From assembly GCA_012845835.1 (NCBI GenBank), contig JABAKD010000025.1:31812314-31876313 (forward strand): DNA of 64,000 nucleotides, written 5' to 3'. Positions within the stretch are counted from its first letter, which is position 1, and the number at the start of each line of letters is the position of its first letter. A program made the position numbers and the translations under genes. Below the pieces are notes generated by a model, which had not been told where the DNA came from, searched no databases, and worked only from the letters and a program-made list of their open reading frames with translations. This DNA comes from Undaria pinnatifida (lineage: Eukaryota > Sar > Phaeophyceae > Laminariales > Alariaceae). Shown in pieces: positions 46,932 to 58,600 of this stretch.

Positions 46932-49900
46932 GTAAGTCGTTGCTTAGGCGACGCCGCCCCTGACATACTGACCACGCTCCCGGAACCGATGGACATTGGT
47001 ACACTTCGAATATTTTGTACGAGTACGACGGCTGAATGTGCCGCGAGAAGATGGGTTCCGGCCGTCTGACCCATCCTCCTTCGCTTCGTCGCGTACTCTC
47101 TTGCTGAACGACTGAATGTATCACCTGCTAACAGAAACTGATCCCGCCCCGACTCCGGCTCCGGTGGAAGAGACGACTCCAGCCCCGATGGTCGAATCAA
47201 CCCCAGCTCCGGTTGCCGAAGCTACTCCAGCTCCGATGGCAGAGGCAACTCTCGCTCCTGCCGCCGAGGAGATTACCCCAGCCCCGATGGCCGAGGAGGA
47301 GACTTCAGCTCCCATGGCCGAAGAGGTAACTCCAGCTCCGATAGTCGAAGAGGTGACGCCAGCTCCAATGGTCGAAGAGTTGACCCCAGCTCCAACGGTC
47401 GAGATGACTCAGACCCCAATCGGAGAGGTGACTCTCGCACCGAGCACTCAAACTGGAAAAGGTAACATTCGGGTTTTTCGCTTCACACAGTCTTTATTCT
47501 TGGGTTTTTGGTATTTATTGTTTTCAATGACTACAAATTATGTTCATCGCGGGACGCGTATATTGTGCAGGATTACATTGATGTTTCGTGTCTGGCTGCT
47601 GGCCATTAGCTCTGCATTGTTGCTAGAGAATGTCTCTCTATTGCCCATTGTTACTAGAGTGATATGTACGCGGCCAATTTCCGGAAGCAGACGATCTTAT
47701 CCAAAATCGTGGTTGTGGACTATTTCCGTGCCGTCTCATGTTGGCCGTGGTCACCGTGCTGCTGAAGGTTTGGGAGCCTTTGGGTGTTGCAATTCTGTTT
47801 ATGCGGCGATACGTTTTTCGTTGTTTGCTTTTAACGAACTCTATCCACGGCGGTTTAGCATTGATCGCGAGAACTATGCTCAACCGATTTTGACCTACTT
47901 GGATAAACTCGGCTTTGCAGAGCTGGGCAATCCATCCCCTGGTAACGTGTCGTGTCGGACGCGTTTCGTCTGCACCCATTAGGTTCGAGTTGGTCACGGT
48001 GACCAGGGTGTGGTGTCGGTGGTCGTCATGCTGCCGTGGGTATTTAATCGAATCAGGATTTCTTGTTAGTATGATGGAAAGCACGCAGCCTATTGCATGT
48101 GTGGCAATGTTGCTGCGTTTACCCCTCTGGCAGTGTCTGCGTTAACCCCTCTGGCAGTGTCTGCGTTTACCTCTCTGGCAGTGTCTGCGTTTACCTCTCT
48201 AGCAGTGTTGCGTATGGCGTATGTTCGCCAATGGTTCAAGATTGGGCGATCTCAACGAGTAGAGCTCCCTAAGAATGTTCGTAGCACACAGTGTCGCCCC
48301 TCTCAATAGTACACATTAAATCCAGCTCTAGGCTAGCACCCTGGTTCTGAAAGGAAAGAAGGGGGTAGCTTTCATTTAAATCCATGTAGACGACAAGCGC
48401 CTAAGCTACAAGCTTACACATGTTATAGGCCATATTTCCCATCTTGTTTGTACTTTCTTGTGAGCGTGCCGATGGTGTTTACCGTTAAGATATCTTTATC
48501 ATTTCATACTTCTTCAGACGGGCTTCCATCTGGCTTTATCGACAACGGCAAGACTCGGAGGAACGCCTCTCAAGAACATGCTTGGCAGCATCTTCTCAAA
48601 GCAGTAGACTATATGGTTGTCGTTGTGTTTGGTCTGTTTTGGTTTGAAAACAATCGACTCGAAAGGCATCCATCCTCGGTGGTACATTCCTCGTGTGGTA
48701 TGCTGCGTTCGTGTGGTATGCTGCGTATCACCTGTAAACGTTGACGAAGTTGCCCTCGGCGTGTACACTGTTGCAATTGCACCGTGTACCTCGCAGTTCT
48801 CCAACTTCCAACCTGCTAATCGAACGACATGTATACGCGCATAACGCTGTCCGTTCCTCCGGTCGTCCTTTCTTTCCGCAGACGAATGCAGCCCTAACCC
48901 TTGCGAGAACGATGGGCAATGCGCCGTTGACCCTGCCGGAGGGTATGTGTGCTCTTGCGCTTCCGGCTACGGCGGCATGACCTGCCAGACCGACACATCA
49001 GGTGCGCCTTGTCATGGTAAAAGCATGACCTCCAATCATTCTAGAGCGCATCATAAGGTGATCGAAGGGTAAGGCGGTGTCTGCATGGAGGCGATACTCC
49101 AGTTCCATTAGTTGCATTGCGCGAACAACATTCTTATCGGTGAGTTCACGGGCAAATCGAACACCCTGATTTCGTGTGTGCCTTCCATTCTACGCTCATG
49201 GCTTCATGTCTGCCCTCTTTGCAGCTTTGGACTCGTTCTACATCGAGCTCGCCTATGTTGGGAATTGGACGGACGCTCGCCAGAATGTTGTTCAAACTGC
49301 TGCTGACAGGTAAGGAGCGTTACACAGCTGAGTTTGAACGACGCTAGCCACTCACGCAAAGGCCAGACCCACCTCAACGTGTTTGTTATTGTGCTCCTTA
49401 TCCAAGATTACTTTTTCCTCAACATCTACGCCCAAGCATTCTGGTCGTCAACAACAAGCATGAATCCCGCTACATTTGTATCTGGGGTCGAAGTTTGTGC
49501 TAATCGACGCAGTCCTTGCTGTTTAGTTTTTTCTGTCGATTGGCTTCTTAAGGTGTACCCCGATTGCAAAGTAAGCCAACCTCGTCAGCGCCACGAAGGC
49601 TTTGCAAACAGCCGAGGGTATGATTGCATTGTTTTAGTCACGTTGCTGGTTGTTGCACGCTGTGCATATTACCAATATATTTCAATTGAATTCACCGTGC
49701 TACGAACAGTTGTGCCAAGCTTGAACCCCCGGCACACTAAATGTTCGTGCAGGTGGGCCAAACTTATTACCCACGTTCCCTGTGGAGGAGCCGCTGATTA
49801 CCCGGCTGGCCGTCTCTTGATCACCTCGACGCTGGAGGAAATCGACGGTGTCGACGGCGTTCTTGGCTTCGCGGGTCCTTCGAATGTTTGGGGCTCATGC

Positions 49901-52900
49901 AACACCATCAGTGCCGTAGGCTATATGGCGTTCGACATCGACGACATCGATAGCATGGAAGACGCAGGGGTGTTTGAAACGGTCATCCTGCACGAAATGG
50001 GGCATGTCATTGGCGTCGGGTAAGCTGAACAACGGTGCTTGGGCATAACGCATAGAACGGTACACGGCTAGGTTTCGTGCTTGCACCGGAGGTCTACAAT
50101 CGACCAATTTCATACCAGATACACACGAGAAGAGCCAAAATCATATGAATTCTGCATTCTTAAACCTTCTCTGAACATTACATATTATTTGTATGATATA
50201 CGCCGGGTACTTCGTATGATCACACTGTGCGTTAGTGCTATCATCAGTGTCTAACATATAAACTCCTTTGGCAATGGAAAGGCAACGTAATCCTGCGTAG
50301 GTGCGGACATTATCTCGATACCCCACAGGAATTTGCTACAATTAGCAACCAAAACGTGTATATTGGTCAAATGTCTACTGTAAATTGTTTTTGGCGTTGC
50401 TAAATTTTGTACAGGTACCTCCTTGTGGGGAGCATGTTCAAATACATGGAGAAACATATCACGTGTTGTTCAAACATGAAACACGGCGAAATCAAAGTAT
50501 ACACAACACAGACAGTGTAAGCGACTTCGTGGCATTTGAGTGCAATGATTGCACGAGCTGCAATGAATGGTTGCATTACTTAGTGGACGCGTACATTCCA
50601 AATTTGAATATTTTGAGAAAATCAATGTCATCTCGAAGTCCCCCGTTGCATCTTGCTAATGTCTCGATCCACGCCACGCCGGAGTGTATTGCGTGTTTCA
50701 AGCACAAAACATATTCCGTGAAATCAGGTTCCGAAAGGCTTGCTGAAGGTTGCTATTTTACCTTATGACCCTAAATATCGCGGAGGCGGTAGCGCACCTT
50801 GAGTATATACACATTACGGGACACGTCATATATATCTTGATGTTGTATACTGTCCACCCATATTGCGTGGTTATCGGTTTTATGGCACCTCCGTCCAGCA
50901 CCCTGTGGGGTGTCGGCTATGGCGAGTGTACAACGTGCAAACTGGACAACAGCCCCGCCTGGACGTGTTCCGCCGCCGTGAGTGCTTACGCTGATATTGG
51001 CGGTGCCGATGCTGACATCATCGAGCTGGACGGAGAAGACGGTGAGACGAATATTATTGTCGTCTACGCACATATATTTGGAGTTTGGCGAACAGGGCAC
51101 GCTCGCGCCGAGACATGTGAATTGTTATGACCATGACATGGTTATCATATTGTATACCTGGAAACGCGACGAGAGATGCGCCGTACGATACAGGTCGCAC
51201 ATTTTGCCAAACCCTTTTGATTTTTGAGAGGGAGTGTACCTAACACAATTGAGGAGCAACCGGCTATCATCGTTGGAGTAACGACGGTTCTGTAGTTCTG
51301 TACAATGCGAGTACAATTACTAATTGGTTACAAACCTGCGGTAGGCTATGTATATATATATACCGTTTACACCGTTCGTGACGGGTGCTACGATTGAGGA
51401 GCTGTAGAACTTTAATGGACGTTGCGGTCGATTGCATTGCACCGTACTAGCTTTTTGGAACGGCGGGACTCCTGCAGCGCAGAAACTCGTCGGAACTTCA
51501 CATCGTTTAACATGTTCATAAATTTGTTCTAACGATATTTATCAGCTTTTAATTTTGGTTTAGAATTTCCAGTTCTTGGGTCTGGCCATGAGGTCGCAGT
51601 TTCAGTTTACTGTACAACGCATGCAGTACATGCAGTACGTACATGCAGTTCACAATTTTGTTGGGTTAAGAAAGGGGTTAAGAAAGGGGTTAAGAAAGGG
51701 GTTAAGAAAGGTTTACAGAATCTCACTTAAGAGTTTGCCTTTTAATCAAAACGGTGCAATTTGTACCGTATTAGTAGATTTGTACCGTATTAGTAGCAAT
51801 CGAGCAGCGTCTGAAGTTGGGTGTTGCATTGAAATACAGTAATCACATGCTACGGAATGCTGAGGATGTGCACCTAATCTTGTTTTTTTCGTGTCTTGTC
51901 CCGACTTAAGGAGATACCTCCCCACCTCGATGATCGGTCGCCCCGGTGGCGTATCAGGTTATCCTCGAGCCTGGTATATGTCAGTTTCGTGAGTTCGAAT
52001 TCCCCCGAGTGCATACTCGTATAAGCTCGAGGGTACTTTTAGTAGAAGTGAGAGAAAAGAAAAAAAAATCAATGACCCAAACCCAATACCTGATATCTGG
52101 TGGTTGACAAGCTTGAAACGAAAGTGAAACCCGAGGAAAATTCTCCATGACCTAGGAATACAACTAATTTCAAAAGCAATTGCGAATGATTAGACTATCG
52201 ATATTCCGATTATACCTGAAATATCGATTACCAGGTACCTGGTATAAGTTCCGGTCGCCCCGGTGGCGTATCAGGTTATCCTCGAGCCTGGTATAGGTCA
52301 GTTTCGTGAGTTCGATCCCCGCCGAGTGCATATTCGTATAAACTCGTCGGGACTATTTCTTGTGCACAAATTGACTTGCGGAAAGCGCGAGAGCGTGAGC
52401 TAGCAACACTCGATGAAAATCGACGAGCAGTGGGATTGCTGAACCCTATGCGCGATGAAAATTGAAGGCAAGAACCGGGGGGGAGAAGGGACGACACCTG
52501 CGACCACGGCTTGTCCAGAAGCTGGAAAGTAGAAGTGTGAGAAAAAACAAAAATATATATATATATACATATTGCCCATATCGGCTCACGGTGCCCTGCA
52601 TTTAGAAGACAGTACTTTCAAACTGCTGTGTCACCTCTTTACCATACTAGGTATCTGTTATCGGTTTTGTAGGACTAGTCTAGTGTAATAGACTAGTGTA
52701 GTGTAATAGACTAGTCGCGTTTGGGGTGAGGCATAAGGTTTCTCAATCGATCAATCGAACAAGCTTCAACAGGCTTATAAACATACAGTGCTCCCTTAAA
52801 GTTACCCAAGCATTTGTCTACAGTCTAGACCAAATAGCCAGTACAATAATAGCCCATATACTTAATAGCCTTTACATTAAGCGGACAAATCAAACGAACG

Positions 52901-55396
52901 ATCGACAACATCGACGTACTTGTCAGCAGCATGGGATAGGCGCAGCTCGTGTAGTTGTAACTCAAGACGAGCACGTATGTACGACAAGCGTTTGGATCAC
53001 ACTGTGTCATGTTGCACGAGATGGGACTCGCAGACCTTGCTCTTTGATAGAACGCCCGTAAATACCCAACACAAGTACGTTGGTCTTTCTCAAAGTCGCA
53101 GACCCTGGCCTTCGAGCGCCCGTAAGGCACGTAACTCAAGTACGTTGATCGCTCTCTTACAGGAACGGCCTGCGTCAATCTGGACCAAGACATCTTCGGC
53201 GATGAGCTGATGACCGGATACATCTCCAACGTAAGTGATTGGCATTGGCATTGTCTAAACTCCATTCATTGTCAACTCCCGATGCGCCCTGAAATTCTCG
53301 ACGTGGCACACTATGCATCCTGGTCATCGACGTGCCACAACAGACATGCGTGGGGTGTTCTATCAAGTGTTCTGTCGAACCACAACAGCTGCGTGAGAGT
53401 GAAAGGAAGATATCACCAGAGCTACGGTGTTGTTGTAATATACGTAATACTAGTGCCATAGACTACTATTGTATCACACAACAGACCGACAAAGCGATTG
53501 GCTATACAAGTAGTCTGTACCATCCATTCTCAACACTGGCCTCGAATTCTTGGTATGGCGTTACAAACAAGGCAACGTCATATTTTTTGTGCATATTCTG
53601 AAAGCGAATACAACGAGGAGGAGAGCGGTAGCTCTAAAGATGACCGTATATAGCGTAGCCTTGTGGTTGTATGAAGCCTTGTTGGTCATATGAGCCATTA
53701 GTTTGACTGGCATGCTGGTTGTAATTTGATACTGTTTTGTTCGCTACTCAGTATCAGTCGAAGGGAGGAAATCCTAGTACTCGTGACGCCGTATACATTG
53801 GGTTTTATCGTATTATCTTGATTGTTTCTGATGTACCTGTTTTTCGGAAATGATGGAAATGACCGTGTTTCGTGCGTCATGTTCTTGTCGCTATTGTTGG
53901 CAGACCATGTACCTCTCGAAGATCACCGCGGCCATTCTCGACGACCTGAACTACATCGTGGACCCCAGCGAGGTGATATTTGAAGCTTTGTGGACAGCAG
54001 AGAGCTGATATTTGCATACGGACGCCCCAAACGGTGCTTGTCACACAGCGACGTTGTTTCGCAGCGATTCCTTTCCGTGTAACATCAAGTTTCCAGTAGA
54101 TAGGATGGGACTAACAGACGCGACTGAAGGCTGAGCGGCACATCTATGATCCGCCCGTCATGTAGCCGCTATGTCGATCATTACGTCGCGAAGCCGACGT
54201 TGCACTAGACGATGGCTGGCTGTCCTCCATACTCAACGGTCATCCCTATTGCCAATTCCCGGGCGTGGACCCCGATCTCTCATCTGAATGCTTCGTAATG
54301 TCCCGTGCTTGCCGCACACGGCCGCGTTGCGTTGTGCTCGCTTCCAAACCTCAGGTCGACGCCTACACTCTGCCATCCGTGGGAGGTAAGTCTCGATGGG
54401 ATATCGTATCTAGTATTAAAAATGTGTGGTCACCACAGCACCAACGGCGCTGCAAGTTCAGATTCCTGTGTCTCATCGTAGAAATATCGTAGACTATGTC
54501 TAGTCTAGTCTAGTTGAGGTACTGTATACTTCCCTCAAGGTGAGACATGCTCGTAACTTACGTCGGCAAACGTCAAAAGGTTTACTTGCTGCACCATTCG
54601 GGGCATCGCGTTGGAACATCGTAGAGGTGCAACGGGAGAGGTACACGAAAGTGAGTCATACAACGCCGCAAAAGATAACTCAGGTGATAAGAAGTCTGGA
54701 GGTTTGTTGTGGGTCCAATATGTTCGCTGGGAGAGAGCGCGAGCCTCAACCTATGCAAAGAGTGTATCATGCTACATGATAGAGACAAAGGCTGTGGGTT
54801 TTGGCCAGATCGTTTGCTGAATGAAGGGGCTGCTTAATCCATTCATACTATTCATGAAAATCGTCGAAATTTGCTTCTTGTCTAGCAACATGTTCGGCTC
54901 CACTTAGTGTACTCGCATGTACATCTAAGCCATGGTTTTGGCTATCGGCGAGAACCTTTAAATCAATTGTACAGTATTAGACTAGACCTAATCAATAACG
55001 TTGTGTGTGAGGACTAGACTATGGTCTAGCAATTTTCGAATGTTTCAAGCCAGCAGCCTTGCTAGGAAGAAGCACCCTCTTTAGTCCTAACGTAGCATGT
55101 GGGAATTTAATCATATTATCTACAGATCTATTCATATTTTGTATCCGTGCTTGCAGCTGTTCGGTATTGGCCGTTGAAGTATGCATTGTGATGCTGAACG
55201 TGTAGATGTTGTCGATCGTCGCTGTGTATGATGTCAATCTCTGTTGTTTGATGTTGATGCTTGCCTATGAAAAACAGGTGTTGAGTCCGGGACGTTGGCG
55301 GGCATCAGCGACACCGCTGTGGAGACAACGATCCGTTCTTTGGACGACGACGGCAACGTTCTTGAGGAAGTGGTCGGCATCGGGATGGTGTTTTAA
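46379..55396 (+). CDS. Secreted EGF-containing leishmanolysin-like (M8) metalloprotease, 10 exons
   Basis: Predicted secreted zinc metallopeptidase. Exons: 46379-46931, 47135-47461, 48882-49001, 49225-49309, 49753-50019, 50899-51041, 53163-53230, 53904-53972, 54355-54385, 55278-55396. They total 1782 nt, 593 aa plus TAA. Every intron is GT..AG and every junction keeps frame. Domain order: signal peptide (hydrophobic about 15-28), Cys-rich region (121-181), Pro/Ala/Thr-rich stalk (185-293), one EGF domain (294-333) and an M8 peptidase (about 334-555). The peptidase has HEMGHVIGVGTLW from His442 and a Met-turn-like GDELMTGY with Met515. In leishmanolysin the third zinc ligand lies 11 residues before the Met-turn Met; here that residue is Asn504, so activity is uncertain. 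No C-terminal membrane or GPI signal is seen. The introns were assigned by eye and transcript support was not available. Confidence 0.88.
47135..47461 (+). CDS. Exon 2: Pro/Ala/Thr-rich stalk
   Basis: Encodes residues 185-293, a low-complexity repeat built on variants of TPAPMxEE with an 8-11 residue period. It is probably an extended, possibly O-glycosylated linker between the N-terminal region and the EGF domain. Both borders are phase 1. The acceptor is CTAACAG and the donor GTAACA. Confidence 0.85.
48103..48214 (+). repeat. 24-bp tandem repeat in intron 2
   Basis: About four copies of ACCCCTCTGGCAGTGTCTGC plus GTTT with a few changes, inside intron 2 of the metalloprotease gene. Confidence 0.9.
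48882..49001 (+). CDS. Exon 3: EGF-like domain
   Basis: A 120-nt exon with phase 1 at both ends. It encodes one complete EGF domain with six Cys at 296, 301, 307, 317, 319 and 328 (spacing C-x4-C-x5-C-x9-C-x-C-x8-C) and the usual aromatic and Gly residues between the last two. It starts DECSPNPC. It lacks the full DxDE / Asx-hydroxylation pattern of calcium-binding EGFs. This is the clearest extracellular marker in the gene. Confidence 0.93.
49225..49309 (+). CDS. Exon 4: start of the M8 peptidase domain
   Basis: Encodes residues 334-362, the N-terminal strand-helix of the peptidase seen in leishmanolysin-like proteins: a short hydrophobic strand, then a helix running into AADRW across the next junction. 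An NWT sequon at Asn347 may be N-glycosylated. Phase 1 in, phase 2 out. Confidence 0.82.
49753..50019 (+). CDS. Exon 5: catalytic helix with HEMGH
   Basis: Encodes residues 362-451. It contains the DGVDGVLGFAGPSNVW-type segment, a GYMAFDIDDIDSM segment and the zinc-binding helix HEMGHVIGVG (His442, Glu443, His446). The first two His bind zinc and Glu is the general base in HExxH peptidases. The donor GTAAGC splits the Gly codon that begins GTLW. Confidence 0.92.
50899..51041 (+). CDS. Exon 6: peptidase core after HExxH
   Basis: Joining exon 5 gives the signature HxxGxGTLW, typical of bacterial and algal leishmanolysin-like proteins. The rest has four Cys-containing turns and an acidic C-terminal part, and separates the HExxH helix from the Met-turn exon. 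Phase 2 in, phase 1 out. Confidence 0.87.
51664..51711 (+). repeat. 12-bp tandem repeat in intron 6
   Basis: Four perfect units of GGTTAAGAAAGG. Confidence 0.93.
51936..52069 (+). mobile_element. SINE, internally deleted copy C (intron 6)
   Basis: The first ~95 bp match the head of copies A and B. The sequence then jumps from CTCGAGGGTACTTTT straight to the tail AGTAGAAGTGAGAGAAAAG, skipping about 160 bp of body. It is in the same intron and orientation as copy B, ~180 bp upstream. Confidence 0.72.
52253..52550 (+). mobile_element. tRNA-derived SINE, full-length copy B (intron 6)
   Basis: Same head (GGTCGCCCCGGTGGCG), B box (GAGTTCGATCCCC), body (CTTGTGCACAAATTGACTTG, AATCGACGAGCAGTGGGA) and A-rich tail (GTGAGAAAAAACAAAAA) as copy A. 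It lies in the sense orientation inside the largest intron of the metalloprotease gene. A TA microsatellite follows. Confidence 0.78.
53163..53230 (+). CDS. Exon 7: Met-turn region, third zinc ligand replaced
   Basis: Encodes residues 499-521 with FGDELMTGY, the family's Met-turn block. In leishmanolysin (GP63) the ligands are His264, His268 and His334 and the Met-turn Met is 345. The equivalent place here, 11 residues before Met515, is Asn504 (codon AAT), followed by Leu where many relatives have Trp. Phase 1 in, phase 0 out. Confidence 0.87.
53904..53972 (+). CDS. Exon 8: conserved C-terminal helix of the peptidase
   Basis: Encodes residues 522-544. It matches the family's pattern of a Ser/Thr-rich start followed by a helix ending in a DL(N/G)Y motif (here DDLNY). 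Phase 0 at both ends. Confidence 0.82.
54355..54385 (+). CDS. Exon 9: 31-nt micro-exon (VDAYTLPSVG)
   Basis: Encodes about ten residues matching the conserved (A)D-x-Y-x-LP-S element that closes this peptidase fold. It is supported by a TCAG acceptor, a GTAAGT donor and frame continuity on both sides. Automated annotation could easily miss it. Confidence 0.78.
55278..55396 (+). CDS. Exon 10: C-terminal tail and stop
   Basis: Encodes residues 555-593 and ends GIGMVF-stop (TAA 55394-55396). The segment is acidic and has no transmembrane or GPI signal, so the protein is probably released rather than anchored. The acceptor is AAACAG. Confidence 0.8.
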
Positions 55397-55605
55397 GCAA
55401 TTGTCATGGAGATGCCTACGCAATGTGGAGATGGAGATTTATTTCAAGCAATCGACACGGACGTTGCAGCGATTATTGTCGATGTTGAGGGAATATAGTA
55501 CTAATGGATATTTAAGCCATCATCATGGGTGTTGAAGCAATCATCACGGGTGATCGTGGGGGCTTAAGCGATCAGCATGGAGGAATAAGCAATCACCTGG
55601 AAGGG
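55394..55605 (+). repeat. Degenerate AAGCAATCATCATGG repeats in the presumed 3' UTR
   Basis: Six diverged copies of a 15-20 bp motif (roughly TTAAGCAATCATCATGG) begin at the stop codon and recur near 55447, 55513, 55532, 55564 and 55588. They could be part of the mRNA 3' UTR or an old minisatellite abutting the gene. Confidence 0.55.
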
Positions 55606-58600
55606 TCAAACAAGCCGCAGAAACACCCAAGCCACCATCGCAGCAAACTCTGCGCTTGATGTTACCCGATCCCTGACAAAGGCAGCGTACTGCATCAGTT
55701 ACAATGGACACAACCTAACGAGAAGAGACTCCGAGGAGAACAGCGCATGAACCATTAGGAGTACGGGCGGGTAGTCTTGTTGTGCTGATATTGGCACATC
55801 TATTCGCGCGAGTGCCCGCGTTTTCGTGGGTTACCCGAAGAGCCGTGGTTGTGAGTGGATAGATGCCGTGCAATTTTTAACTCTTTGAGTACAGTAAAAA
55901 AGCAAGCACAACCGAACCTCCAACCAGGCGAGGGGTTCTACAGGATGTTCTGCCCTGGTTGTATTTTCCACACGGAGAGGCGGAATACTAGCTGTGGTTT
56001 GACTGCTTTCCACGCGTTGCGTACGTGTATGAGTTAATGCGCGACGACTTCTTAAAAAAACAAGTTGCGCATGCATGGTCTTGAGAAATCTCGTTCGTGA
56101 AAAATACGAGTCTGTACTGCTAATGAAGGGCAGTCGTCTATTGAAGGACAAATGTAGAGCAATCTGTATTGCCCCGCGGTGAAACGGGTTGAATGCTTGG
56201 GGTTGTGAGTTGTGTTTTGTGTGTTTGGTGAGTCAGGGTCCTCCCGCGGTGGGGGGTGGGTAAATGCTTTAGGTCAAACACTTCCCCGGCCTTCTGGTCT
56301 GTTGACCCCCTCAGTGGAGAACTATCGTTCGTACGACAAATTATGAATAGGAGCATATTATGGTCTCTATTATGTGTATTACCTGTATGAATAGGACCAG
56401 CGCATAGATGTGTTTGGGTTAGGGTTGCTTGGAAGGAATGTCTTTCAACTTACTGCTTGGGTTAGCTCCTCAGCTGCAACTTACGGCTTGGGTTAGCTCC
56501 TCAGCTGCAACTTACGGCTTGGGTTAGCTCCTCAGCTGCAACTTACTGCTTGTGTTAGCTCCTCAGCTGCATCTTACTGCTTGGGCTAGCTCCTCAGCTG
56601 CAACTTACTGCTTGGGTTAGCTCCTCAGCTGCAACTTACTGCTTGGGTTAGCTCCTCAGCTCCTCACGATATCATGATATCATGTTAGGCAGCTCATGAA
56701 CGTCTGCCGCTCCCCTGTCGGGTAATGAGTGGTTGGTCCCGATATGGCGACGGTTAACGTAGGGTCGCTTTCACGTATAGCGCGATTTGATACCCTCGTG
56801 ACTTGCATGGGTTAAGCTAATGTGCACTCACCTTTCCCAGGGCCTATGGCCACCATGCAATAGTTTGCTACGCTTCTCAAACGTAACATATTTAAGTACT
56901 TACTATGAGCGAGAAAGAGATCCACGAGCGCGAAAAGCAACTGTTGAGTGGTGGGAACGCGGGTATGGTGTAATGGTATTATATCACCGCCTGGGTGCTT
57001 CGATCAAATGTTGTTTTCGTTTGTATGGGGATAGTTGTAGGGTCGTTGATTGCACTCACACGTCGTTGGTGTTTGTACCGGCCAATTCTGATTTTCGGTA
57101 ATTGCCAGTCGTTCCGGCGTCTACCTTAGAGTGGGCGCCTCAGGCCGGCGTAGGATTAGAATACCAACAGAGGCACAACTGTGCAAACGGTGTTGCCTCG
57201 TGTTTACTACCCAGATAGCGTGCATACTGCACCTAGAACCGTTTACGGTTTTATTGACGTGGAGACAAAGCGTCACCGACTGTGTGACATATGTAAAATC
57301 AATACGTTGAGATACTATTGGTTTGTGTTAAACATCGACATTTCGTTGGGAGGCTATCAATCTAGTCGGGTGTGCAGCGATGCTGGGCCCGCGCTCTTGC
57401 TGGGGTCCGGGGCAGGATAGTAGGCGTGGACAACGGCTGCAATAATTTTCGAGAGAAAATGGAATCATTCGTAAGCGTCGTTCTTAAACAAACTTTCCGT
57501 AACCCGTGGCTTAACATGTCGTCCGTTTTATCTAGCACAATTGATGCTAACACGGTACATGTTTATATTGATTTATACCTGGTAGAATAACCCACACTCA
57601 CAGAACCGCCCTAATTGCGGCAAATCCTCCAACCCTTTCCTGCTGGTCGCGAGAACGTTCTGATGAGCATTGTTCTGTCTGAGATCATCTAATTCGACGG
57701 CATTTTCCCGTTATATACACACAAGTATGAATGATGTTCGTTCGTAACAAAGATGCGCCCGCCAACCTATCGACGCCACTAACGGCTTAACTCTGGGCTT
57801 CTGGGACGGAAACACTTGCGTTTACCGGCCAAGGATAGCGTTGGTGTTTGCCGCCCGACCACACCGAAACCTAGTGTGCCATATCGTGCCAGAAATTCCC
57901 AAATATGGATGCCGGATCGGTAATCTGAACGCGAAACAAACCGCTACAAAATGCGATAAGAATTCCGTGCTGGTGGTTGCGAAGGGATCTCGCTCTCTTT
58001 TGTCTCATGCCCCCAAGTTTGAGATTGTCCAAAGTGAATGATCGTTCGAGGAGAAGTTCGAAGCGAGCGCAATAAACAATGCACCTTGCTACGGCAGTAC
58101 CATCATATAATGATGTTAAGGGGATGTTAAAGACACGGGGACCCTTTGCAGGTTTCTCTAGTAGGCAGGTTCCACGTGGGTCACTCACTTATACTAGATA
58201 AGGTCTTCTATTAGTTCCACACACGCCACGGACGAACTGAAGAGCGTTCAATTCCGCGAGGCAAAAACATCATCTCCGTTTTTCTATACGCACATGTCTT
58301 CAAAGGAATGTGAAACCCTTTTATTTCCAGCGGTATCCCATATATTACGCCTTGTTCAGCTCCCAGGGCAATACCATAGTACTAGCTTACCCTGATGAGC
58401 CATGTATGCAGAAAAAAGGAAGATTCGGGGAAGCACAGGTTCCACGATCAAGAACATGACTCGAAGATGCGGCTCTTCAAACCCTACTCCCACACCTCTG
58501 CAATGATAGGATACGAAGCCTCAGGAATAATGCTACAGCAGAACAACTAAAACGAAGAAGGGGAGACGCGAAAAAAGTTACAGAACACTCCAGCGAATGG

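Noticed and set aside
46510-47124. 204-codon minus-strand frame opposite exon 1
   Set aside because: Shadow of the metalloprotease exon. The plus strand has splice sites, a signal peptide and frame continuity.
47116-47982. 288-codon plus frame reading through the donor at 47462
   Set aside because: After 47461 the composition changes and the EGF exon joins in phase, so the extension is intron read-through.
56447-56660. Gene or regulatory array in the 31-bp repeat
   Set aside because: A simple minisatellite with a constant unit, no open frame and no known binding motif beyond CAGCTG.
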